Shown piece after piece: positions 54,500 through 64,000 of a stretch of 64,000 nucleotides of DNA. This stretch comes from Atriophallophorus winterbourni (taxonomy: Eukaryota > Platyhelminthes > Trematoda > Plagiorchiida > Microphallidae), in contig JACCGJ010020524.1 in assembly GCA_013407085.1 (NCBI GenBank), positions 16,272 through 80,271 on the forward strand, read 5' to 3'. The notes below the pieces were generated by a model that was not told the origin of the DNA, did no database searches, and worked only from the letters and a program-made list of their open reading frames with translations. The number at the start of each line of letters is the position of its first letter. Positions within the stretch are counted from its first letter, which is position 1. A program made the position numbers and the translations under genes.

Positions 54500-55780
54500 G
54501 TGTAACCCAGTGGTCTGAAATTGATGGTGCTAATTTAAGTAATGGTTTTGGTAATAAAGAGGAAAAGTTTTCAGCGGAATATACCTGGTTTCCGAAGGGT
54601 CCAGGTAGGCATTAAACGGGTTCTCATTCATGAAGAGATGCTGATCTATGGTACCTGACGCGTATTGAAGTGGAATATGGTAGGGTCTTGAAAAGGATAG
54701 TGAGGACGGAAATGCTTAGGAAGGAAAGCACTATGAAAAGGAATAATTAGACCAAATGGGTCATATGTGACTCGGAAGTGTCTATGGACGGGATTATAAT
54801 TATATAAACCATGGGGTGTTTTATATTCATTAAAGTTTCGCTCGGCCATATGCATCCTCTTGATGTGCGGTCCACCTCAGTGTAGTGGCGAATTTTATTT
54901 TAATACGGAGAGCACGAGTTTTTAGTAGATTTAACTGGCGGTTGAGCTGTGGGGTGTGCATCTGCAGTGACCGGTTTAACAGTGGTGACATTGCTATCGT
55001 GGCCAGGAGTTGATATTGTGGTATCTATGTTTAATTTTAAATCAGCTGCAAAGGGGATGTTACCTGAAATTGGTTTATCTTCAGAAGCTTGGGCTCAGTG
55101 TGCAGAAGTCGATGTGGCATTATCAACGACAACTTCCAGGTCTATTTGATTAGGGATATCCGTCGGGGGTTTTGCTACGTAGCAACGCTTGCGAAGGCAT
55201 TTGCGTTGTAAGGGTGTTTTGTCAGGCTTGATCAACACATTTTAAAATTGTGGAACAGATTTCGAAACTTTTTGATTATTATACATATGCGACGAATAAT
55301 TTTCGTCAACAGATTTTACTAAAACAGGAGTACAACTACGGTTAGAAGGCTTTCTAAGTCTTATTACAGATGCCGAATCTAAGGGGAGGCCATATCCAGA
55401 CATTAATAACTTTTTGAGGTTCAGTTAAGGGTATATGTCAGGCTACATTGAGAAGAATAATATTTTTAGATAGGTTTTGACGCTGCTCAATTTTTGAGGT
55501 CAGCGACACTATGAATCGACCCGTTTGTTGAAGTAAATCAGAGTCCAACACGTAACTAGTGTCAAGAAGGTATGCTAGGGATTCTAATAGACTGCAAATT
55601 TTTGATACCGTGGACAGCTTATCAGCGACGGATTCGATTTTTTTTCTAGGCTCTGTACAGTAGACAGAACCGTGGACATATTTCCATCGAGAACCACCAA
55701 ACATTTTTTAATTGAGATGTAGTACGGTGTGTTGCTCTTGAAGATTTAGACTGCTTGTAATGAGACATGTCCACAGTATA
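54500..55780 (-). other. Upstream region of the CR1-like element
   Basis: Minus-strand frames of 69 (54646-54855) and 88 codons (55438-55704) could be remains of a first open frame. I recognise no RRM, zinc knuckle or other known ORF1 domain. Assignment rests on position only. Confidence 0.4.
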
Positions 55781-55797
55781 TAGAATAAGTATGCGTA

Positions 55798-56060
55798 ATG
55801 CACATTAAAGACTTGCCAATATTTCGAACACCCGCGTTTTCACACTCTTATTCTTTTAAACTCTTTTTGTTATGGTCTGGTTTCCTAGCCTCGCACAGTG
55901 TCGAAGAGATACGGAGAGAGATCCGATCTCTAAAGCGACACAAAGCGCCAGGCCGCGACGAGCTCCACCCGTATTTTTAAGGAATGATGCGAGACTGTTG
56001 TAGTAGAATTTCACGAGATGTTATCAAAAGTTTGGATTAATGACAATGTACTTGCTTCCT
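55798..56060 (+). pseudogene. RTE linker fragment
   Basis: Reads VEEIRREIRSLKRHKAPGRD then ELHPYF, matching the RTE segment before the RT fingers. Ends at a CACTCACT simple stretch near 56090. Confidence 0.55.
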
Positions 56061-56094
56061 GGAGTAAATCTTTGATAATCACTCACTCACTCAT

Positions 56095-56930
56095 CACCAG
56101 GTGACGATGGAGTGTATGCCGAACTGCTCAAAGCGGAAGCCGAAGAGACGCCGAAAGTTTTGCGAGACCTATTGCAGAACATCTGGGGTACTGAGCAGAA
56201 ACCAGACGCCTTGCGTTCAGGTACTATAATCAAACTTCCCAAGAAAGGTGAATTGAGCTACTGCACCAATTGGCGAGGTATTACGCTTTTATCAGTCACG
56301 AGCAAATTATTCTGCCGCATTATTCTCCGACGTGTCTCCAATGCAGTTGAATTTATTTACGACAAGCGCAAGTCGTGTTCATTGACCAAATCTTTGTCCT
56401 CCGTCAGATCCTGGAGCAAACACATGAATGGAATGCAGAGCTATGTGTGGCCTACATCAACTTCCAGAAGGCCTTCGATAGCGATCACCGACCAGTGTTA
56501 TTGAAAATCCTCCGTCATTATGGTATACCATCAAAGATAGTGAATCTCATAAAAGTCTTCATGAGAAGTTTGAAGTTTGAAGTCGCTCACTGAGACGTTT
56601 GAGGTTCGTACGGGAGTGAGGCAAGGATGTATCCTCTCACCGATACTGTTCTTCATGACAATAGACTGGATTATGATGGCAGGGTAGCAGGCATTTCATG
56701 GACCCCAGCGGGACCGCTAGAAGACCTGGACTATGCGGATGATGTTGCCCTCTCGGCATGCAAGATCAGTGACATCCAGAACAAGAGCGATCGACTATCG
56801 GCAATTGGCAAGAGGGTGGGTTTAGAAATTAACGGTGGCAAATCGGAGGTGATGCTGACAAAGGTTCTGGAGCAATCACCAGTGTTTGTGGACGATGAAC
56901 CGCTCAGTGAGTTTGTTGTTGGCCTCCTTC
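56095..56930 (+). pseudogene. LINE-B reverse transcriptase fragment
   Basis: A third LINE family: TNWRGITLLSVTSKLFCRII, DQIFVLRQILEQTHEWNAEL, AYINFQKAFDSDHRPVL, ILRHYGIPSKIVNLIKV, LEDLDYADDVALSA and KSEVMLTK. Three frame breaks. Truncated at both ends; joins the LINE-A 3' end at 56931. Confidence 0.75.
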
Positions 56931-57467
56931 GGTCGATGTCGACCATGGATGTACATCCCTAACGCGTGAGTGTTCAAGTTTTGCAGCTTTTGAAATACCT
57001 AAAAAGTCCGATTCGGGAGGAACAATCTCTCCCGCAGCGCTGGCAATGATAGTCAGAACTCAGTTGAATTGCGTCAGTTGCACGTCGGCGGCGTGATCTG
57101 CGTTCAGCCGCCAAGAGCTGTATCTGCTCCACCCCAGCTTGCAGACGACGCTTCACACAGTGCCTCCAATGTGAGCGGTCAAGAGCAAGTTCTTCCTAAC
57201 TCGCCAGGTCAATGCCAAGAGCTTTCATTGGGGTGTGAATGACGGAAAAGCATGCAAATGAATATTTAGCTTTCATATCTCTTTTGCAAACGTCTTTGTA
57301 CCGCAAGTGCGGTCTGCCCAATGATCGACTTCCTAGTTGCAACTCACCATGGAGTAGATCTTTCGGAATACGAACATTTTCTATTCTATAGACATGACCA
57401 AGCCAGCGCAGGCAGCGCTGTCGCAATAGAGTGAATATGCTCTGTACACCAGCTTTTAAAAGCACTC
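56925..57467 (-). pseudogene. LINE-A copy 3, displaced 3' part
   Basis: Minus strand: LRWLGHVYRIENVRIPKDLL, RPHLRYKDVCKRDMKA, then a ~45-bp insert, then AAERRSRRRRATDAIQ and the CCHC-like end. 3' palindrome GGTCGATGTCGACC at 56931-56944. This completes the element whose 5' part lies at 61.23-63.86 kb; a CR1-like LINE separates the two. Confidence 0.78.
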
Positions 57468-60190
57468 CAGTTCTTATAACAGAAACGTGGACAACTAATG
57501 ACGTTCCCAACGTTTCACTTGAACTAGCCAACTATTTTATGTTTCGTAGGGACCGCAACCACACTCGTGGTGGTGGTATTCTTATTTATGTTAGTACAGA
57601 TCTCCAAGCAGAAATACATAGCTCTCGTATATTAGATGATCTAGACGACTCCATTTGGATCTCCTTACCTTCTCTTGATGCTCTCCTAGGATGCATTTAC
57701 AACCCGCCATCTCCATCCACACTCACTGTTGATAAGCTTATAAATGTTTTTACTGAGGCGTCCATTTCCCCCTTCAATAATAAGATTATTGCTGGAGACT
57801 TCAACATGCCACACGCCTGCTGGAATTCCCCGCATTCTTCAAATAAATTTTCATCCTTCTCCAAAACGATTCATCTTTTAGGTTTCACACAATCTGTGAA
57901 GAAGCCCACGAGGCTGTCCAGCGTTTTAGATTTGATTTTTACTTTAGGCACTGATCCCACCAACGTTGAAATCTTAACTTCACTACCCGGTTGCGACCAT
58001 AATATGATAACTTGCGTTTTGCGTCTTTCGCAAAAACCAGCGCATATACGCAAAGATGAGAAAGTTCATATCAATTGGACGAAGTTTTCGAATATTCTTA
58101 GAACTTACGACTGGACAGAATTCTTTCTTTCCTCAAACTTTGAGCGCATCTCTTCGGTCTTTCATGATAACATCTCAGCATGCATTCGAAGTTCGTCTTC
58201 CTCTCATATTAGGAAGCGTAAGCGGGACCCAATAAACCTTATGGAGAAAAAGATAGCTCGACTTTCTGCTTCTGTGAACCATAAGTTAGATTTATTTTCG
58301 GTTATGCGCAGACACGAACTTTGTAACTCTCTTTCAAATGTTAAGATTCGTCTTCTAGAACGCCAAGAAAGAAAGGCTTTAAACAGTGACTCAATGACGA
58401 AATCATTAAATTACCTTTCGAAGACCAGGTGTATCCGGTCAACACATGATATTCCATCCATAATGTACCACGAAGATGATAAAGATATAGTCACTTCTGA
58501 TGCGGTCACAATAAGTCAGGCTTTCTCTTTATTCTTCAGCAGCTCGTTCTATAACAACGCTTACCATCCACCAGCAAACAATAGCACTCCCTTAAATACT
58601 ATTGACTCCTTTACTTTTTCTGTACAAGAAGTAAAAGACATTTCTCGTCGAAGTAAAATCTCTTATAAGCCTGATGATGTAGGTTTTATTTCAGCCATCT
58701 TACACAACGATAATGAAGACTTTCCTTTACTCTTATTAAATCTTTTCAATATTTCTCTCAAATGTGGAATTTTTCCAACTCATTGGAAACACTCTGTTAT
58801 TATCCCACGTTTAAAATCTGGTAATTCGAACCTCGTTACGAATTATCGCCCTATTAATCATACTCCTATTCTGTCTAGGTTATTTGAAAGGTTAATCAAA
58901 AATTCTTTGTTGGGCTACCTTGGTCCAGATGCGTTCTCTCCAGTCCAACATGGATTCCTTAGCCAAAAGTCTTGTGTAACCTGTCAATTAGAATACTTAG
59001 ATCTCATAACGGCTTCCCTTGACCAAGGACTAGCAGTGATTGTTGTATTCTTGGACATAAGCAAAGCTTTCGATCGGGTTCCTCATACGCTACTCCTTTT
59101 GAAGCTATCATGTTTAGGTATTCATGGGCCTTTATTGAGCTGGTTCCGTTCTTTTCTATCTGATCGCACCTTTTCGGTTCACGTTAATGGAGTTACCTCA
59201 ACTAATCAGCCAATTCCAAGTGGCGTAATTCAAGGTAGCGTTCTAGGTCCACTTCTTTTTCTTATCTATGTTAATGATCTACAAAATGTTGTAGATCACT
59301 CTAAGCTATTCATCTTCGCGGATGACATAAAAGTCGTCATAACATCTCCTCCTGGTGAAGTGTCACAGGCCCTGATATCCCTTAACCGTGATCTTGCCTC
59401 TCTATCTAACTGGGGCTCACAATGGGGATTAGAATTTTCTGCTTCTAAGACACAATATATGGGATTACGTTGTTCAATCCCTTCTAACACACTCACGATA
59501 AATGGCTCAACCATCACACCTTCTGCAGAAATTAAGGACCTTGGATTTAGATACTCCTCTTCTCTCAATTTTAATGAACAAGCCAGACACCTCATTGCGA
59601 GAGCAAGACAAAACTTTAGCCTAATTAACCATAAATTCCTCTTACGCGAGAGTAAAATAGCACTATATAAGATGAAGGTCCTACCAATTCTCGATTATTG
59701 TAATATTATCTATTCTCACATGGGTAGGCGTGATTGTTTTCTCTTAGAGAGACTTCAACGTACTTTCAGCAAAATAACTTTGGGCTATTCAAACCCCTTG
59801 CCTTATCTTGAAAGGTGTAATTTGCTGAATGTCGAACCAATATGGCTACGCAGAATTCGTCTGAATCTGCTTCTTTTCTTCCGAATCATTACCCAGCAAC
59901 GAATTAAGCTTCAGTCTGGCATGCGCTTTCACGATTATATCCGATATGATCTGCGCAATCGAGCAAGGCTGTTGAATATCCCTATGTCTCGCACTAAAGT
60001 TAGACGTAACTTCTTCTTAGTTAGATATGCACAACTTTGGAATTCCCTTCCTCTTCATTTCCGTATGTGCACATCTACAGGAAAATTTAAAACGCTTGTA
60101 GAAACCCTTACCGTTCACTCACTTTCCCGAATCCTTAAGATAAACTCTTCCCTAGACATTCTATACTCTCATGGGATCCCAGGTTTCTAA
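57468..60190 (+). CDS. CR1-like polyprotein: endonuclease (5'-truncated) and RT
   Basis: About 907 codons without a stop. The open frame runs upstream to a Met at 57431 by chance through antisense LINE-A; no own start remains. Endonuclease: ETW, GDFNMPHACW, GCDHNMI. RT: HWKHSVIIPRLKSG, VQHGFLSQKSC, VVFLDISKAFDRVPH (Asp at 59054-59056), IPSGVIQGSVLGPLLFL, IFADDIKVVITS (pair at 59321-59326). C-terminus: PYLERCNLLNVEPIWLRRIR, DILYSHGIPGF. All visible catalytic residues are intact; the lost N-terminal endonuclease segment (present at 54.4 kb) argues against autonomous activity. Confidence 0.85.
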
Positions 60191-61182
60191 TTCCACATCT
60201 TTCTCCACATTTTAGTTTATCATGATGTCCTATTGTATTCTTTGGATATCTGGCCAGGCAAGTGTCAGGTTGTCCGACCTTAGATATGTTGTTAGACATC
60301 TTCATCATAACCGAGCGTTTTATGATCATTTTTACCATATGACTATATCCTCAACCGTTATCTGCTTACTTTAAACCCATTTATGCATAAAAACATGTTT
60401 TTACATAACGTATTTATTATAAAAAACAAAAAACGCTAAAAATGCCAAAAAATATTGTCTTTTTTGTGATTTTTTTTATCGTTTATATAAAATGTAAAAT
60501 TTCACACCGATAACCTCTCACCATGATGGTGAAGAGAATATTTTCGATCGTATTCCAGTGTCTCCGACTCCGAAACCAACTCCGATACTGGTCCTTGCTT
60601 CTTCCGCGTAAAACTGATTCTTCTACATGAACCGAAATCCATACTGGCGAATAGTTTTGGTTTCCCTGATTTGACAATTCTTCGACTTTCCTGGATCGTA
60701 CAACCGGCCCAAACCTCATGCAATTTAAACCACAATCTCTTCTTTTCCCCTCCATTTTCTAAATTTTTTCAATTTAACTTCGGATTTCTATGTGCTTTTT
60801 TTTCAAACACACCCACCATCATTCCGAAGAAGTCAATTTATATATATATATATATAAAGGAACTTTCTTTATTTCGAAAATTTATTTTTACTGTGACAAT
60901 TATATCTTCACACGCACTATTTCCTCCATAATTTTTTCCGTTATTTTCTTTTCTTTCAACCCCTGCTCCAGAATTAATCGCATCCCCTTCATTTGATTAT
61001 TTCGATGCAATCTAGATGGAACTTTATTACTGTGTGACATTGCGCGAAAAAAGTTAACTTTCTTACCCTTGTAAATTTACCATCCTTTATTAATCAGCAA
61101 AATGTTCAAAAATTCCGCTTGATAAGGTCATTTTATAATTTATTTATTCTGTACACATTGATAACCTGATCATGTTTTGCAT
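60191..61182. other. Long 3' UTR / possible extra insert
   Basis: AT-rich, with T-runs. Overlapping small frames on both strands have no domain. Confidence 0.4.
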
Positions 61183-61667
61183 GCCTTGGTTTACCAAGAA
61201 TAAAGTATTATTATTATTATTATTATTAGTCACTCTGTCCATCCACGATATGTTCAAGATACGACGGATGCTTCCTAGATGGAAGGCATCCAGCTTCCGT
61301 TCGTGTCTTGTGTGGGTGGTCCAGGTTTCACAGCCATACACTCAAGCATTTAGTACGCACGCGCTGTATGCCATCATCTGTTTCTTTACAGTCAGCTTGC
61401 AGTTACTCCAAACACGAGACTTCAAACAGGACAGAATGACAGCTGCTCTCCCAATCCGCTTATCAATCTCCGTGTCTAGCGAAAGGTTATCCGCAATGGT
61501 TGAACCAAGTTATGTGAACTGATGTACTGATTCAAGCTGACAGTTTCCAACAGTTTTAATGGAAGGCGATACAGTCCCTTGGCCAAGGACTTTGGTCTTG
61601 CTCATGCTGATTGTTAGCCCAAAGTCTTTGCATGCCGAAAAAAACAGTCTATTAGAGACTGAAGGTG

Positions 61668-62711
61668 CTATTGGGAGTAAGCAATAAAGACTGCATCGTC
61701 GGCAAACAGCAGATCATGGATGAGCACAGTTCGTACCTTGGTTTGTGCTCTCAACCGGTTCAGGTTGAAAAGATTTCCATCACTTCGCGTGCGTAGGTGA
61801 ATACCTTCGTCCTCGTCCTGGAAGCGTGCTTCAGAAGCAGAGCAAAGAAAATGCCGAACAGCGTGAGAGCGAGAACACCCTTGTTTGACGCCTCGGCGAA
61901 TTTCAAAGGCTTCTGAGCTGAAACCGGTAAAATGGACTGAGCCCTTCCTGCCTGAGTGGAACAAAATAACGAGCTTTAGCAGTCTTGGGGGGCATCCTAT
62001 CAGATCGATCATTTTGAAGAGACCCTCCCTGCTGACGTAGTCGAATGCCTTAGTTAAATCAATAAAAACAACGTATATTGGCATACGCTGTTCCCGACAC
62101 TTTTCTTGAAGTTGTCTCAGGGAGAAGATCAGGTTAACGGTTGATCTTTCCTTGCGGAAGCCACATTGAGATTCGGAGTAAATTCTATCAGCTAAAACTT
62201 GCAGCCGGATCTGTAAGACTTTAGCAAACAATTTGCCTACAACGTTTAGAAAGGAGATTCCTCTGTAATTGTTGCAGTCGCCTCTATCTCCTTTATTCTT
62301 GAATAGCGTGATGATCTTTGTGTCTTGCATTTCTTGTGGGGCACATTCCTCATGCAAGCACTGAAGAAGCAAATGGTGAAGCGGTTGTAATAATGCTGCT
62401 CTACAGCATTTGATGAGCTCAGGTGGAATTCCGTCGTCACCAGGGGCCTTCCCATTCGCTAAGCGGTCGATTGCTCTATTGAACTCAACAAGAGTAGGTG
62501 GAGTATCTGGATATTCAATAGTCGGCAACCGCTCGACATTTTCAAATACATATGTTAAAACCGTACTGTCCCTAGAGTAGAGAGAGGAGAACTGCTCTAC
62601 CCATCTTTCCATCTGCTGAGTTTTGTCCACAATCGGGTCACCAGATACAGACTTAATGAGAGCCGTTTTAAGTTTGTTTGGACCAATGGCTCTCTTGATC
62701 CCATCATGCAT
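61668..62711 (-). pseudogene. LINE-A reverse transcriptase
   Basis: 347 codons: ANGKAPGDDGIPPELIKCCR, KIITLFKNKGDRGDCNNYRG, SQCGFRKERSTVNLIFSLRQ, YVVFIDLTKAFDYVSREGL (catalytic Asp), IRRGVKQGCSRSH and LLFADDAVFIAY (catalytic pair). The stretch after QGC is in the wrong frame (compare GCVLAPTLFGIL in copy 1), then recovers. Frame lost again after 61668. Confidence 0.78.
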
Positions 62712-62875
62712 GCCGTTAAAAAATTTCCAGTATCCGCAGCTTTTTGGATACTGAAGCTAATTTCTGTCCAGTAGTCATTTGCACATCGCCTTGCAGTTTG
62801 TTGGACCTTATTTCTAGCTGCTCTCAAAAGTCGTACGTTTTCATCTGTTGGCATACATTTGAAGCTCAAAAATGC

Positions 62876-63859
62876 TCACCGTTTCTCATCCAACACAGCA
62901 GTCATCTCAGAAGCTTTTGCTTCGAACCAGTCGCTCGTTCGAGCTTTTTTCGGACCGAAAGTGGAAAGTGCGTCTCGGCATATGCAGCTTTTTATCGACT
63001 CCAAATTTTCTGAAGCCGATTCATGTGGGGTTGTCTTGCGGAACTCAACTGTGAAGGCTTTTGCAAATCGCGCAGCTAGATTAGGTCCGCACATGCGGGT
63101 GACGTCAATCCTAGGCTTACCAGACAATTTGGTGCGATGAAATCTCGTGTCGGAATGCTTCAGTTTTGCACAGACCAGTGAATGATCAGTGTCACAGTCT
63201 GCGCGTTGATATGATCTGGTGAGAATTACGCTTCCTATATTAGTGCGCCTAACAAGAATAAGATCAAGCTGGTGCCAGTGCTCAGAGCGAGGATGTTTCC
63301 AAGAGACCTTATGTTGTGGTTTTGTTTGAAAGAAAGTGTTACTGACACGAAGACTGAACTGTGTGCATAATTCTAAAAGGCGTTGTCCATTTTCATTGGT
63401 TTTACCTACTGAGACAGTTTTGCCAAGAATCGTAATACGCACCAACTCTAGCATTACAATCACCAAATACCACTAGACAGTTTCTTTGTGGCACGTTTTT
63501 CATGACTGTAATGAGGTTGTGATAACATGCGTCTTTTCCAGCAGTACCAACATAATGGTACCAGTAATGCCCCTCATATTTAGAGTCCAAATCCGTTCGC
63601 TCCCGCTGCTGCTGAGTTCCGTTGCTTTAATAATGTCGTTTCGAACGGCAAACCCAACTCCATGCAGTCAATGCTCATCGAAACCCCTTCCTTTCCAAAC
63701 AAATGTGTAATCTCTTTCTGTCGGTATAAAAGTGTCTGGCAATAGCGTCTCTCGAATGGCAGCCACGTCGACATTCAGTCTCTTTAACTCATTGTTAGTC
63801 ACAGCAGATTTTCTTACGCCTCTGATATTCGAGACGTCGTCATGAAATAATGATAACAA
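62876..63859 (-). pseudogene. LINE-A endonuclease region
   Basis: Frames in order: RLNVDVAAIRETLLPDTFIP (catalytic Glu region), LVVFGDCNARVGAY (Asp/Asn motif), WHQLDLILVRRTNIG, DCDTDHSLVCAKLK (the DH motif) and SDWFEAKASEMTAVL. Split into three overlapping frames. APE-type, as expected for this class. Confidence 0.72.
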
Positions 63860-63934
63860 TAATCATAATATTAATAATAATAATAATAATATTATTAATA
63901 AACAATAATAATAATATTAATAATAATAATAATG

Positions 63935-63992
<58 letters not shown>

Positions 63993-64000
63993 TAATAATA
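63846..64000. repeat. (AAT)n microsatellite
   Basis: AAT/ATT repeats with occasional GAT, running off the end of the window. Confidence 0.9.

Larger units (their letters stand above)
49046..55780 (-). mobile_element. CR1-like LINE, minus strand, carrying two insertions
   Basis: Parts in element order: upstream region (55.78-54.5 kb), endonuclease (54.49-54.0 kb), more endonuclease (51.85-51.78 kb), linker (50.03-49.5 kb), RT start (49.46-49.05 kb). Same family as the 57.5-60.2 kb element. It is broken by LTR-element sequence (about 51.86-53.99 kb) and by a tandem array (about 50.04-51.77 kb). RT palm and 3' end are missing. Confidence 0.75.
57468..61230 (+). mobile_element. CR1-like LINE inserted in LINE-A
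   Basis: Starts mid-endonuclease at LITETW and ends with hairpin CTTGG-TTTA-CCAAG (61183-61196), AATAAA and (TTA)n. LINE-A sequence resumes at GTCACTCTGTCCATCC (61231). Between stop and hairpin lies ~1 kb of 3' UTR, about 0.8 kb longer than in the 38.2-kb copy, which suggests a further insertion at roughly 60.4-61.05 kb (contains (TA)n at 60838-60857). Confidence 0.8.
61231..63860 (-). mobile_element. LINE-A copy 3, main part
   Basis: Endonuclease (63.86-62.9 kb), RT (62.71-61.67 kb) and start of thumb (61.34-61.23 kb, YGCETWTTHTRHERKLDAF). Continues at 57467 after removal of the CR1-like insert. The best LINE-A copy in the window, with several frameshifts. Its 5' end abuts the (AAT)n tract. 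Confidence 0.8.

Noticed and set aside
57431..57467. Met at 57431 as the true start of the long polyprotein
   Set aside because: Those 37 bases are antisense LINE-A sequence; the CR1-like element begins near 57468, inside its endonuclease.
1..64000. CRISPR, operons, ribosome binding sites, rRNA or a complete tRNA gene
   Set aside because: The spaced repeats here are SINEs, microsatellites or a large-unit array; genes have introns; tRNA-like pieces lack a full fold.

Overview
The window is repeat-rich animal DNA, most likely from a parasitic flatworm (trematode). The evidence is: intron-bearing genes; decayed copies of several APE-type LINE families (RTE-like and CR1/Jockey-like); Gypsy elements, one lineage carrying a tRNA-Trp-type primer site and the integrase motif NLSHPGIRA as described for fluke CsRn1-type elements; a MULE; hammerhead-like motifs; and abundant SINEs. 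No rRNA, intact tRNA gene, CRISPR or bacterial feature was seen. Species cannot be fixed from sequence alone. All repeat names used here (SINE-1, SINE-2, LINE-A, LINE-B, LINE-C) are local labels.

Region 1 (1-9.6 kb) holds relics: an internally deleted LINE-A copy (181-2160), RTE-like fragments, and an RTE reverse-transcriptase copy (about 7.5-9.3 kb) broken by a 207-bp piggyBac-type MITE with TTAA duplications and by an unidentified 313-bp insert.

Region 2 (9.8-29.6 kb) appears to be the middle of a host gene on the minus strand. Seventeen small exon-like open blocks have pyrimidine tracts, AG acceptors and GT donors, and most neighbouring pairs agree in codon phase. Their introns are packed with SINE-1, SINE-2, a Gypsy pol fragment with its 3' LTR, and one of two copies of an ~860-bp direct repeat. 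I do not recognise the protein.

Region 3 (30.7-47.5 kb) is a nest of insertions: a solo LTR with a 4-bp duplication; a near-complete but broken RTE (minus); and a second RTE (plus) interrupted first by a CR1 3' fragment (duplication TTCAAG) and then by a 4.87-kb rearranged LTR element (duplication GGAC). That LTR element begins with an inverted LTR and itself contains a 2.6-kb CR1-like element. Then comes a LINE-C copy split by a second LINE-C-type element in the opposite orientation.

Region 4 (47.6-64 kb): a decayed MULE transposase with a probable intron; a minus-strand CR1-like element invaded by a ~1.7-kb tandem array and by a pair of LTR elements sharing one LTR; a LINE-B fragment; and a minus-strand LINE-A copy split by a CR1-like element that carries the only long uninterrupted polyprotein here. 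The window ends in an (AAT)n microsatellite.

Most insertions can be ordered in time because the interrupted host element resumes in frame on the other side and the duplicated target bases are visible.
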